This document shows positions 1 to 11,110 of a stretch of DNA of 64,000 nucleotides, in pieces. A program made the position numbers and the translations under genes. Source of the stretch: Sebastes aleutianus (lineage: Eukaryota; Chordata; Actinopteri; Perciformes; Sebastidae). Positions within the stretch are counted from its first letter, which is position 1, and each line of letters opens with the position of its first letter. The DNA lies in the NCBI GenBank assembly GCA_916700875.1, contig CAKAKS010000068.1, forward strand, positions 28,802,753 to 28,866,752, read 5' to 3'. The notes beneath the pieces are model-generated. The model was not told where the DNA came from. It saw nothing but the letters and a program-made list of their open reading frames with translations, and ran no database searches.

Positions 1-1
1 G

Positions 2-772
2 GGTGATTGGGACCTGCAGATACCCCTCATCCTCATGGCATGCCGCAGTGCAGTCCAGGAATCCACCGGCTGTACTCCTGCATTGTTGATGTTGGGCAGG
101 GAGCTAAGAACGCCACCCGAGCTGGCCTATGGTCGACCGCCCGATGCACCGGACGCCATGGCTGGGCCAGAATATGCCAGCCAGTTACAGGACCGATTGG
201 AAACGGCCCACAGCTTTGCCCGGCGTCAATTACAACAGGCCGGGGTCCGTCAAAAGCGCGGCTATGACGCCCATGTCAAAGGTCAGGACTTCCAGGCTGG
301 GGACCTTGCCTGGGTGTATGGACCCAAGAGAGTGAAGGGCCGCTGCCCCAAGTTGGACAGTGCATGGATTGGTCCCTGCTACGTGGTCGAGAGAGTGGGG
401 CAGGTTGTCTATCGTGTCAAACTGGCACCCAGAGGACGCACAGTGGTACTGCACCGGGACAGGATGGCACCGTACCGGGGAGACCAGCAGCCAGCCTTCC
501 CAGGGACACCTACCAGAGCGCAAGCCAGGCCACCTCGCCGCCGGAGAGACCCACCCATGCAGCAGCAGGATGTTCTTCAAGAAGAAGTGGTGACACCGCT
601 TGGTGCCGTAGTGCCAAGGAATGCCTCTGCCACACCCAGAGCTCCTCTGGGGGATCATGGAGTCCGGAGGTCGCAGAGGGAACGGCGATTGCCAGGTCGC
701 TTTCAAGACTTTGCTCTTCCTCGGGGACGAGGAATTAGAGGGGGGGGCCATGTAGCGACCCTGCAGGACTAA
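2..772 (+). CDS. Ty3/Gypsy retrotransposon pol, integrase C-terminal part (5' end outside window)
   Basis: An open frame runs from the window edge to a stop at 770-772. It begins inside the integrase region. The segment around 11-130 reads like the end of the integrase core of fish Gypsy elements (motif ESTGCTPALLMLGREL). It is followed by a helical stretch (YASQLQDRLETAH) and then by the small beta-barrel C-terminal part that follows the core (GDLAWVYGPKR, KLDSAWIGPCYVVERV, VLHRDRMAPYRG). Integrase inserts the reverse-transcribed copy into host DNA. The last 150 or so residues are proline/arginine-rich linker with no motif I recognise. The frame runs about 20 bp into the 3' LTR, which is common in compact elements. 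No frameshift is seen in the visible part, so this end of the element looks young. No envelope gene lies between pol and the LTR. The family call rests on motif memory. Confidence 0.85.
   Translation, partial: GDWDLQIPLILMACRSAVQESTGCTPALLMLGRELRTPPELAYGRPPDAPDAMAGPEYASQLQDRLETAHSFARRQLQQAGVRQKRGYDAHVKGQDFQAGDLAWVYGPKRVKGRCPKLDSAWIGPCYVVERVGQVVYRVKLAPRGRTVVLHRDRMAPYRGDQQPAFPGTPTRAQARPPRRRRDPPMQQQDVLQEEVVTPLGAVVPRNASATPRAPLGDHGVRRSQRERRLPGRFQDFALPRGRGIRGGGHVATLQD
734..750 (+). promoter_or_regulatory. Polypurine tract of the Gypsy element
   Basis: A purine run ending in a G stretch sits immediately before the TG that opens the 3' LTR. This is the usual position and composition of the plus-strand primer for reverse transcription, and it fixes the left LTR boundary. 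Confidence 0.75.
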
Positions 773-1119
773 CATAGGAGAGACACTTGGGGAGTTCATG
801 GGGGGGAGATGTTGCCCTAGTTAAGCTGGATAGGTCAGGTTCATTAAGAGGGGAGGGCGCAGAGAGAGCAAAGGAGTGTGGGAGAAGGAGGAGGGGGGAG
901 AAGAAGAAAGGCAGCAGGAGCACGCCACCTATGTTACGGAGTTTTAGCTGATTAGCTAGTTTAGGCTACCAGCCTTTTGTTGTTTTGGGCACTCTTCCAA
1001 CCCCGGGGTTAGCCTGTATCATAGGGTAATAAAACCCGGTTCTCCGGTTAAACTTCAGCCACCTTGTCCTCATCATTTAGCTAGCTAGCCAGCCGTGCTA
1101 CGGAGCCGCGAGCGCTACA
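751..1119 (+). mobile_element. 3' long terminal repeat (369 bp) of the Gypsy element
   Basis: The LTR opens with TGTAGCG and closes with CGCTACA, a perfect 7-bp inverted repeat of the TG...CA type. It directly follows the polypurine tract and the pol frame. An AATAAA poly(A) signal lies at 1028-1033, in the second half, as expected for the R region. No clear TATA box was seen. The target-site copy on this side would be about ATATT at 1120-1124; its partner lies outside the window. The insertion abuts an AT-rich ACTTTATTCTCGTAATATT minisatellite. Confidence 0.85.
1028..1033 (+). promoter_or_regulatory. LTR poly(A) signal AATAAA
   Basis: An exact AATAAA hexamer inside the LTR, about 85 bp before its end. 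It would direct 3' end formation of the element's RNA. Confidence 0.6.
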
Positions 1120-1345
1120 ATATTATTACTTTATTCTCATAATACTACAACTTTTAAACGTATTACTATTTTCATAATATTACGACTTTTTTCTCGTAAA
1201 CCTATGACTTTATTCTCGTAATATTATGACTTTATTCTCGTAATATTATGACTTTATTCTCGTAATATTATGACTTTATTATCGAAATCTCAGATTATTT
1301 TTTTTCCTCAATGTGGCCCTAATACTCGTACCGTCGTACCATAGA
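1120..1345. repeat. AT-rich minisatellite, TATTATGACTTTATTCTCGTA type
   Basis: Several degenerate copies of a roughly 22-bp unit (GACTTTATTCTCGTAATATT) run to about 1280. A tail follows with the phrase TGGCCCTAATACTCGTACCGTC. A related array with the same kind of tail occurs at 25800-26170, so both appear to be copies of one dispersed repeat. Confidence 0.7.
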
Positions 1346-3427
1346 CCTACAACAATGATAAATAAAAATGAAAATGTAAACAAAAAACAGTTATTAATTT
1401 CCATTTTTAAAAATCCACAGGGAGCCACTGGAGAGGGGCTAAAGGTTGCAGACCCCTGGCCCAAACGAACCGCACCAGAGTTTGATTAAAACAGACTAAA
1501 TGTTGGCTTGTGAAAGCGCCCTTAAACAGGACAACACTCCAGCTACACTTGTAGTATACAGAACAACAGACATGATCTGATTACTGCTGTTGCCATGCAA
1601 CTAAATTATCCTGGGTTTAAATCTCTGGCTCTGTCTAAATTAGAAGTATAATTTCCGCTTAAAACTGGAGCTAGTTTATGGATGCTGTTCTGCCCTCTGC
1701 CCCTAAACACTTCAAAAAACAGGTGAAAATCTGACAATGACTTTCTCTAGAGAGCCATCAATGAATTTTAACACGATTTATAAAGTTATTGTCAATCCTT
1801 AAAATCATTTTGAATAAAAGTGGCCGAGTGAAGGTTGAATGATATTGAACTTGAATAAAGCAACAGAGGCTGGTTGATGCCAGAGAAAACACACACACAA
1901 CATTAGGGATAAGATAAAGAGAGAGTGGAGCTTTATTTAATCAGCCTTGCATTTTCCCATTACTCTGCTGACATTCATTTTTCACATTTACAAACATCTC
2001 ACAGACTGCAAGAAAGTAAACGGCAGCACACAATGTTGTAACTGTGTTTTCTCAGGGTAATTGCTTTATTATTAAGGGAAATAAAATTAACATAGTAAGT
2101 AATGATCCATACTATTTGGCTTTCTATCTAATTGCAGATGTAAAATAGTGTAAACATCCAGAGACGGAAGAAAATGCAGCCGAAATAAAGACTTAGAAAA
2201 TAAAAAAATAAAAAAAATGGGACAAAATCAAAAGCATTTTATTTACAAGACTTTATTAGCTGTTGTTGAAATAATGCACATTCAAACAGCAGCGATCAAA
2301 TAAACAAACCACATATAAAATCACAGGAAACAATGAGCATCACATTTTATTATTTTGTGTTCTGCATTTCCACTTTGCTCTTATTTGTATATTTCCACAT
2401 TTATTTTCCTTCTCTTGTCATTTGAATTTAATTATGAATTAATGAATTCCATTTTTCCCTGTGCATATATTTGTTTGCAATACAGGTAAAGCAGGAATTA
2501 CTTTCTTTATTTGTATTGGGTAGTAAAAGATAGATGTTGTTGCTGCAGTCTGCCTCTAGGTTGCAGTGTTGAATTGTGATTTCAAGTTCACCTTTTGAAG
2601 TAGGTTTCTTCTTTTGAACACGATTCCAGTGCAGATTATTCAAGTGTTCATCCACCTGGAAAATGCTCATTGTGCAAACTGATGATCCAATCACTGATAG
2701 GCTGCTGCGTTATCAACACTCAAAACAAGCAAATTACAGTTTTGTCTCGATAGATGGCTTCAAAGCCATAAAACACCTTCAAAGTGAGGACTGTGGCAGA
2801 TAATCATTAAAGATGACACTCTGAATGACAAGAGGACGTATTAAACTGCCACTCTGATGGATTTTAGTAACGTCTTTTATGTTTTTGATTCGGCCCAGAA
2901 GTTAATTTGAGTGGACTGCATCTTTAATTGACTCGACTAGCGCTTTGTCGCTTGAAAAGATCACAGGGAGTTGGGTTCCCCAGACACAGATTTAGTGTAA
3001 TCCTTGACTCAAAAGCATCCTCCGTCGCTGTCTGTCAATGAGAGGGGACTCGGTGTGGTGTGAGAGACGACAGACCAGGAGGCAAAAATCACTGTTTTAC
3101 TGTAAGGCTGTTAAAATGGCACTGAAATCCCCTTTCGATACAAACCCTCTTACAGTATGAGTCCAGGAAACCACGTGCTTTGATTTACATTGATCCTGGT
3201 CACTTGATTGATTAGCTAGTTAGACTGTTAATTAACCACTTTGATTGTTAATTGCCTTTGGGCTCTCTGGTTTTATAGATCCAATGTGGATAGTGGAGAT
3301 TATTGTTATTGGGTGAATTTGTTAAGTAGGCAGCTTTTTAATTTGTCACTGGATATGGACTAAAGCACATTTGTTCACTTTAATTGTCTTTTTAGGGTGC
3401 TATAGAGCCCTCTTTAACCAACTCTGT
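1346..3427. other. Gene-free AT-rich stretch
   Basis: No coding signal that I can support. A minus-strand frame at 2428-2694 has an acceptor-like sequence in front of it (TTTTCCAG) but matches no family I know. Otherwise this is low-GC sequence with a short AC run near 1891. Confidence 0.5.
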
Positions 3428-3455
3428 CTCCTACGAAAATAACGTTCTCATACAA

Positions 3456-3470
3456 CTAAACTGCATTCTC
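3456..3470. repeat. LINE target-site duplication, left copy
   Basis: CTAAACTGCATTCTC, identical to 4239-4253. It is part of the inverted-repeat terminus of the host DNA element. Confidence 0.92.
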
Positions 3471-4238
3471 TTTTTTTTTTTATTATATTTTTATTGACAC
3501 TTTGCAACAAACCTACATGACATAATTTGCAGATCCTGTATACATACACCACCCAACCATGTCTGTCTAAAGTGCCGTATTTTAAAATTTGTTATACACA
3601 TAAAAACAAACCTTGAAAACAACAGTATGAACAAATAGGGAGTGATCTTTTCATTATGATTTGTAAATAATAAAATCTGGCCTGTGGGGTGTTACATAGT
3701 TGACCCATTTGTCCCAGCGTGACACAAATAATTCCAGTTTATGGTTAACATATGCTGTTATCCTCTCCATTTTGTAAATGTCCATTGTGATGTCCATCCA
3801 TGTATTCAGAGCTGGGCTCTGCTGTGATAACCACTTCTTCGTAAGAGCCTTTTTACCAGCTCCCAGCAATATATTTAATAAACATTTGTCTTTTTTCAAC
3901 CATTCTTGAGGCATAAGTCCAAAAAATAAAGTCTTACTCTCCATGGTAACATGACATATGAAAATATCTTGTAAGGCATCATGAATCTCTCTCCAATAAT
4001 CCTGAACGACAGGACAATCCCAAAAAACGTGGTAATGATGTGCATTTAGATGTGCATTCATTTCTACAGAAAATTGGGGAGCTACCATCATAGTGGGATT
4101 TCCGAGAGGGTGTAATAAAATACCTTATCAGACCTTTCCAACTAAATTCCCTCCAATTTTGTGAGCTGGTACATTTCCATTGACATAACCATATTGTCGT
4201 CCATTCTTCCTCAGATATGATCATCTCTGCTTCCTTCT
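3471..4238 (-). mobile_element. 5'-truncated L1-type LINE, 3' end of ORF2 (dead copy)
   Basis: Reading on the minus strand, the frame at 4224-3979 gives a segment with NWREFSWKGLIRYFITP. The neighbouring frame at 4091-3654 gives HHYHVFWDCPVVQDYWREIH and then LLGAGKKALTKKWL and WVNYVTPHRP. These are the motifs at the C-terminal end of L1/Tx1-type ORF2 proteins of fish, downstream of the reverse transcriptase. The change of frame near 4060 and the missing 5' part show a dead copy. The element ends in an A-tail (T-run at 3471 on the plus strand). Perfect 15-bp target-site duplications (CTAAACTGCATTCTC) at 3456-3470 and 4239-4253 bracket it and prove the boundaries. Confidence 0.92.
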
Positions 4239-4253
4239 CTAAACTGCATTCTC
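4239..4253. repeat. LINE target-site duplication, right copy
   Basis: CTAAACTGCATTCTC, identical to 3456-3470. The host element resumes directly after it with AATTACG. Confidence 0.92.
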
Positions 4254-4700
4254 AATTACGTTTCTCTCCCGGAATACGGTCACAGTTTTATGTGGTTAAC
4301 GTTGTAAATTGAAACAAAATAACCGCAACAACACTACTTTGTTAGGTTTAGGTAACTACTAACTACTTGGTCATGATCATAGTTTGTCTAAAAACGACTA
4401 CATAACACGGCGCCCTGTGTTTGTTTGACCCATCCACCTCATCTCCCGCCCGCCCATAGTGGAAGTTCTTGCTTGTTATACTCGTTATTATACCTCCCAA
4501 CTTTCATTATTACACGGCTTTGTTGAATACTCAATTCTTTTTGGTCAATTACGGCGTTCTATGGTCTGTTATTTCTTTGTAGCAGACCGTTGCTATGTAT
4601 AACAGACCGTTGCTATGGGTGCAGTTCTGATGTCGGACTCTGGCGGACTGTTTTTGTGTAAAATTATTGATTTCTTAAGTAAGTAGCCGTGTAATAAGCA

Positions 4701-4807
4701 GGATAATGTACAGCTACCGGGTCATTTTTGTGAAATAAACCCCTTCAGTGCGATGCAAAATCCTGTCTGGGTTTATTTCACAACAACCAGCTCGCTGTAC
4801 ATTATCC
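4701..4807. repeat. Hairpin module with GGATAATGTACAGC arms
   Basis: The left arm (GGATAATGTACAGC...GTGAAATAAACCC) and right arm (GGGTTTATTTCACAACAA...GCTGTACATTATCC) are reverse complements with some mismatches, separated by a short loop. The same module occurs at 18904-18998, in both cases next to the phrase CAACGGTCTG or its complement. Confidence 0.8.
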
Positions 4808-5106
4808 CTTTTACATAACGGTCGCTCAATATACTACGTCAACTGCTCTCTGCGTTGCTCGTTGTACTACGTTGTACTACGTTGTACTACGTTGTACTAT
4901 CATTACATTACGTATTTATGATACGTCCAAGACAAACGTAATCCGCAACAAAATATGTTTTCCTCCAAACGTAATTGAGAATGCAGTTTAGTTGCATTGG
5001 AGACAAGCCTGCTTTAACAGCTCAAAAACATATTTAAAATTGCTTTATTAGCTTGATACTTAATGACTTCTCCTAATTTTATGAGAATAACTTATAACGT
5101 GATTTT

Positions 5107-5996
5107 TTTAAAGGGACTGTATGTAACTTTTTACACGTATAAATCGTTTATTTTATTGCCAATGTGTGAACAGGTTGTAACCTAACCTAAAAAATCAGAC
5201 CTTCCAAATCAGACTTTCTGGGTTTCCTCTATCAGGCTGTAGACTGAAAAGTTAACGCTAGGATCAACGTCTGCCGGGCCTTCGATTCATGGAGGGACCT
5301 TCGTTTGTTAAGCTAACATTACTGCCAAGTGATTTAGCCGTCAATCACGTTCAGTCTCGTGTGTGTGTGTCGCCTCACTGTTTTGACCGATGCTTGCTCG
5401 CATCTACGTAGTGTGAGCGTGAGCAGCAAGACGCTGACTGTCATTGGTGTCACTGTTAAAGGGGACATATCATGCTCATTTTCATGTTCATGTTTGTATT
5501 TGGGGTTTCTACTAGAACATGTTTACATGCTTTAATGTTCAAAAAACACAATATTTTTCTCACACTGTCTGTCTGAATATACCTGTATTCAGCCTCTGTC
5601 TGAAACACTCCGTTTTAGTGCATTTCAACGGAATTGCGTTGCTAGGAAACAGCTTGGGTCCATGTTTACATCCTGTCTGCTGATGTGATTAACATGCACT
5701 GCAACAGGAAATAAACTGGGACACATTTAGTATGTTTACGTTTAAAACTGTGTAATGGTCTAAATATTGTATATTTGTGACATCACAAATGGACAGAAAT
5801 CCTAACGGCTTGTTTCAAAGGCACAGTTTCTGAATACGGGCTTTGTGTATTTCTCCATGGATTGAGTGTTTTGATACTTTCACAGTATTTATATATAACT
5901 TAAACCTGCTTTATAATATAAAAGACATGAAAATCGCACTTTTTACAATATGGGACCTTTAAGCGATTTCTGATTCTTACATCGAGTCCCTTTAAC
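5107..5996. mobile_element. Nested inverted-repeat elements (TTAAAGGGACT type)
   Basis: An outer element has ends TTAAAGGGACT...AGTCCCTTTAA. An inner element at 5456-5962 has ends TTAAAGGGGACATATCATG and CAATATGGGACCTTTAA. Neither has a transposase frame. The inner one resembles a very common short fish repeat; family not assigned. Confidence 0.65.
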
Positions 5997-6029
5997 TGAT
6001 ATGTTTCCAAAGTCCATCATAGAAAGTGA

Positions 6030-6330
6030 TGTATTACTCCTGTAATGAATAAATCGTAATATCGAATCGCAATTCTTGTAGAATCGTAATACTTAGAAAT
6101 AAAAATCGCAATACATGTCGAATCGGCACCCAAGTATCGTGATAGTATCGAATCGGGAGATACAGTAGGTGAATCGTCCCAGCCCTAATAAACGGCTCAT
6201 TCTGAGGTAACAAAAACACAACGACTCTTAATTTCAGGTGATTATACGCTAATGAAAACATACTTATTATTATTATTATATTAAATTTCTGCCAGTAGAT
6301 CCCTCTAAATGTTGCACACTGTTCCTGTAA
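6030..6330. repeat. Two dispersed repeat fragments
   Basis: 6030-6190 is rich in AATCG words and ends in GAATCGTCCCAGCCCTAA, like the terminus of a hAT-type element. 6195-6330 (AACGGCTCATTCTGAGGTAAC ... GTTGCACACTG) matches, in the opposite direction, the start of the repeat at 23118-23290. Confidence 0.6.
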
Positions 6331-7428
6331 TAATCAATTGGACCAATTGGTCTTCTTTTCTTGTTTTTTTTGGGGGGGGGTTGGGGGACAGGTGAAAGGG
6401 CGCCTGTAATTCAGTTTAACATTGGTTTGTGAATTTTCAATTCAAATTTTCCCTATCAGCAAAATATATCCGGTGGCATTTGGCAAAACATGCACAGTTT
6501 GGTACAATTTTGGTATGACTTGTTGAAGTGCATTATCTCGGCCTTCATATTATAGTTTCAGACAGTGAAAGTAGTTCTTTCTGCAGCGCTGCTGCTGCTG
6601 CTGCTGAGGAGGCAAAAAGGTGAGACTGCATCCCTCCACACACTTACCTCTCTGTCTGCTCCAAGGACAGATGGCCAGACACACATCTCATCCCAGACAG
6701 AAGAAGGAAAGAGAGGAATTCAATCACACACTATAACCCCCCCCCCCCCCCCCCCCCCACCCACCCACCAGCACATTTCCCAATATCTTCTCCCCCTCCA
6801 CTCCTCCCCCAATCCCCCTTTATCATTTTCTCTCATTCTTTTTTCATCTTTTTAAGTCGCTTCATTTCAGATGCATTCATACATTTCCAATATCTTTATG
6901 TATGAGTCTGTCTGCCTCCCTCCTCCTCTTCCTCACCTCCCCTTGCCCCTTCCCTTCCTCCCACCCCATTTCCTCTCTCCCCCTCTTTCTTTCTCCTCCT
7001 CACCTCCTTCTCTACCTCCCCCATTCTTTCTTCCTCCCTTCTTCCCTATCTTCCTCCCTCCATTCCCTCCCTCCATCCCATTACTGTAATCCATCACTCT
7101 TCCATCAGCCACCATGCAAACAGGCCTCCTGGTTACCATAGCAACCACCTCCGGCCCGGCAGTGCGCAGCCCCTCTCTGATTGGCTGGCAGGGCCTAGGC
7201 AGTCTCAGTCTGTCTGGGAGATGTGGTAATTGGCTGGGAAGTCATACACACACACATGCACATACGCACACACACACGTTACATATACACACACACACAC
7301 ACATAGTACAGTACTCACACATTGACGTACAGTATACACATCCTCGCATATGCACACATTTAAACACACTTGTGCTTACTCTGGGCCTAAATAAATATAC
7401 ATACACATATTCTGTTGGGTATTGAGTG

Positions 7429-7478
<50 letters not shown>

Positions 7479-8764
7479 ACACACACAAAGAGTGCATAAA
7501 CATCCTCAGAGATATGAAAGGGAGACTGGGGTCAGAGTAATGAAGCTCATAAGAAGATGGGGGCTCTAGGCTGTGTGTGTGTGTGTGAGTGTGCACACTG
7601 TACAGTATGTGTGCAAAATTGCATGTTTGTGTGCATGCATGTCTGAGTGTGTGTGTGTGTGTGTGTGTGTGGCACACTGGCATTTGTGTGTGGGTTTCTG
7701 TATGCACAGGATGGCGGGGGTTGGGGGTGTAGTGCAGGATTTTGGATAAGGTTGGAGCTCTGCCAAAGGATGGATGGAGGAATTGGTTTTTCGCGGAGTA
7801 TATTGTTAAAAATACCTATATTCCCCCAAGGAACCAAGTGTGCACTAGTTTTCGGTTTTCTGGCTTCTTGAAGGAATCAGGGAAGGAGGAAAAAATGGAA
7901 TTGTTGATCAGCTTGACTTCACCCTGCCGCTGTTGCTCAGCCAGGTCTGGCCAACACAGCAGCTATGATGAATGTCTCATCTCCAGGAATACATCACAAA
8001 TAGCAAAACTGTACCTGCCCTGAATAGCAAAGTGTATTCTCTTCTGCAGTGTTGTTGGAAAACAATTGCAGACAACGGGGCTCTTTTGTCCCCCCCATTC
8101 TCAGTTTTGCAGGCCAGCTATAGAAGCAAAACAATGCTGTCCCCTTAATCTTTTGTCAATCCATAGCCAATTTGTTCCTTTTTCAAACACATGAAAAGGT
8201 TAGAATATTTTTGGAGTGCGCTGCAAAAAAGAAAAATAAAGGTTCTTGTGAATGTGTTTTAGCCACGACGTGTGTTTAAATTGGAAATAATGATTAGTAT
8301 TCAGATTTGCTGACTTTGAACATGCTGCTTTGATAGATTTTTATCTGTACAGTGAAAAGAGAAACAAATGTTGGCCTACAATTAACTGCATATAAGGGAA
8401 GATTGTGTGGGCTAGAAAGTCATCTCTACCTGGAAAAAAAGGAGTTAAACAGACTAGTATGCTGCCCTAGTTGGCAACAATACAGACACCCAGACGAGCA
8501 GACTGACTGCTGTCCAAAAACACACACATATTCAGTGATTTATACAACAGCAACTAGAGCAAATAAATGCACATGCACAAACACGCACACGCAAAGGTAG
8601 AGGTCATTTTTCAATCTCATCTTTTTAATGGAAAAAAATGAGTCAAGGGAAGAGAGAAAAAACTGGGTAAATTGAGAAAGTCGGATGAATTCACAGAGAA
8701 TGACTGACAGCAGTGATGACAGCAATGCGGTCACAGTCCACATTTCAAAGCATTCCCAGGTACC

Positions 8765-8810
<46 letters not shown>

Positions 8811-9609
8811 AGGGAGGAAAGAAGGGGAGGGAGCGGGGGTTAAAAAATGTCCAAGAAGATTTCATCTTCCTCTCAAGGTAAAAAATACAAATTAAAAACT
8901 CATCTTTATCCAGTGTTGTTTACAACAGACAATCACGTTGAAAAAATGTGAAGATTAAAAATAAAAAGTGCACCCGCACTCACACACATACATACTTACA
9001 ATTAGTTTCTTATTTTTGGGAAATCAAAAAAAAAAAAAAAGTGCAAGCAAGATCACAGAACGACAATTTACAAGAGAGGCGGCCCAAAGTCTCAACTCTC
9101 TGGCCGAGCCACCCCAACAGCCTAAAATGGGTGGCGGGGGGATGAGGGGTAATGGCGTCAACTTGACTCCTGGAGGTTCCTGGTGCGGCTTTGTTTGACC
9201 CCCCGACCCCCATCATCACCACCACCTTGGTTTGTCCATTTGTACAAAGGGAAGGCTCAAGTTTCATTTAATAATCACACTGATATACCCACCCTTCCAA
9301 AAACCCCAACATGGCTGCCCCACCCTCCCCAGATAGTACAATCAAAATGAGTTTGACTTCATCGAGCTTCTCCTATTAAGTGCCAGGAAAGCTCCCAATA
9401 TAAAGGCTTTTCAGTTACCATCGACATCATCATCATCATCATCATCATCATCGTCCATCCACCACACAAACATTTCTATATCGATTAACATCAACATCTA
9501 TTTCATCCTCAAACTATTTCCACTCAGACACACTTCTACTCTAGATGTTAGCTCTGATTGGTTAATGGAAATAAACAGTATTTGATTGGATACTGGTTTC
9601 GTTGGCAAT
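6331..9609. other. Microsatellite-rich stretch without recognisable gene
   Basis: Contains a 22-C run (6737-6758), a pyrimidine-rich CCT/TTC block (6900-7090), CA arrays (7247-7310, 7434-7488), GT arrays (7577-7590, 7648-7671), GA (8776-8804) and CAT (9424-9452). Open frames here are products of the repeats. Confidence 0.7.
7434..7488. repeat. (CA)n microsatellite
   Basis: About 27 dinucleotide units with one interruption. A GT array in the opposite sense lies 160 bp further on at 7648-7671. Confidence 0.95.
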
Positions 9610-10075
9610 TAGAGAGGCGAAGTCCCTCCCCTTCCAGTGGACCGCCATGAGACCTTATTTCGGAAAACAATATGTACGGTAGTTAAAGGTGAGAGACAAA
9701 TCATTTTTGGATCCTGTTTGAATTGCGCCATGAATCGCACATATGATGTTTGTCAATTTAAAAGATAATTTTGCAAGTCAAGACAGTCGCAGTTTGTCGT
9801 AAAACTGTTGAAGTATAAGACTATGAAAATATGTAGTTAGAAAGACTACACACCCAAAAGTGGTGTAAGTGACGTCTCTCTCGCTGAAGCTACGATTCCT
9901 GTGTGTTTCTTACTGGGATCAGTGGGCAACCTCCGGGTCCGAGAAGTGAAGCCAATGTGGAAGTGCCTTAAATTTGCATTCTTTCTAATAGCCAGCAGGG
10001 GGCGACTCCTCTGGTTGTAAAAAACAAGTCACATTGTATAGAAGACAACGGAAGGGGAGGGACTTCGCCTCTCTA
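9610..10075. mobile_element. 466-bp MITE with perfect 26-bp terminal inverted repeats
   Basis: Ends are TAGAGAGGCGAAGTCCCTCC (continuing CCTTCC) at 9610-9635 and its exact reverse complement at 10050-10075. No coding capacity. A diverged fragment of the same family, including GCCAGCAGGGGGCGACTCC, lies at about 39730-39815. No convincing target-site duplication was found, so the superfamily is open. Confidence 0.85.
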
Positions 10076-11110
10076 TGAAATACTGACTTAACACACTGCA
10101 TAATGAAACAGCATTCTTCTTTATCCAAGTGCTTTGTGTTAAATGTGTACACACAAGTACACTGTTGTCGTCATCTGTACTCATCACATTACAATCCTCT
10201 AGCAGTGCTGCGCCATGCAAGTGGTTCCACTGAGAAGAAAATGTCTGCAGAATATTAATTATAATAATAATTCACTATTTTGGTTCGGTTTGCTTATCTC
10301 TGACCTTCCAGTAATCATAAGTGGTTATACACACACATACAGACACACACACACGCACACACACATACACACAGAGGCATTAAACACACTTGGGGAGCAA
10401 ATGCAGCCACGCTGTGCAAAATGTGAAAAGACACAGATTCCAAAAAACCATACAAGGAAACAAACAGGAAATGAACATAAGTTAAAGGTTATTTCTCATC
10501 GTCGTTTAAAAAAAGCAATACTGACAATATCAAAATATGAAATCAGAAACATTTCAGGTGTCATTCATGCATCAGTGGAGTCACATTGAATTGAGGGTAG
10601 CACAGTATTTGCACCTAATGTCTTTCTGTATCAGATGGCAAACACAATTACAGTTCAGGTACATTCTCACAAGCCATCTGATCCTGCGAGTTTCCATTTA
10701 GAGACATGATGCAGCATTAAAATGAGATGCTCATTCAAACCAAAAACAACTGAATTTGACCTGTTTCATACTTTGATATGTACATAAGAATATGAAATAC
10801 TGTATGAAATGGAAATTCCTTGATTTAATCCTCTATTTACAGCTATTGTCTCCAAGCTTAAAGCTCACACATCATTGGATCGATGCCTTCTCTTTCCTAT
10901 CAAACAATCCAGAAAAAAACATCCTCGTAAATCAGCACTTTAGCTGTCTTGTAATGTTCCCATTAAATTTGCCTTGAGAAGTCCAGTTAAACTGGTTGAG
11001 GATAACATAATGGGCCTTTGGGTTAAAAGAAAGAAAGAGATTTTTCTCAGTGCAAGCTCACAAATATACATGCTGGCTGGCTGACTAGATTAATCCCATT
11101 ATGACACAGG
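10076..11110. other. Gene-free stretch
   Basis: AT-rich with a CA-rich patch at 10330-10375. Nothing else that I can support. Confidence 0.5.

Larger units (their letters stand above)
3428..5003. mobile_element. Inverted-repeat DNA element interrupted by a LINE
   Basis: The left end (about 3428-3470, continuing at 4254 after the LINE) carries CATACAACTAAACTGCATTC followed by TCAATTACG. The right end (about 4967-5003) carries the reverse complement, AACGTAATTGAGAATGCAG and so on. A second copy with the same termini lies at 40784-41793. No transposase frame is visible, so it is a non-autonomous element of unassigned superfamily. Its interior carries a hairpin (4701-4807) also found at 18904-18998, and four tandem copies of GTTGTACTAC-like sequence near 4860-4900. 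Confidence 0.75.

Noticed and set aside
2428..2694. Minus-strand frame with acceptor-like TTTTCCAG and downstream poly(A) hexamers
   Set aside because: Looks a little like a last exon, but no family recognised and no partner exon; kept out for lack of support.
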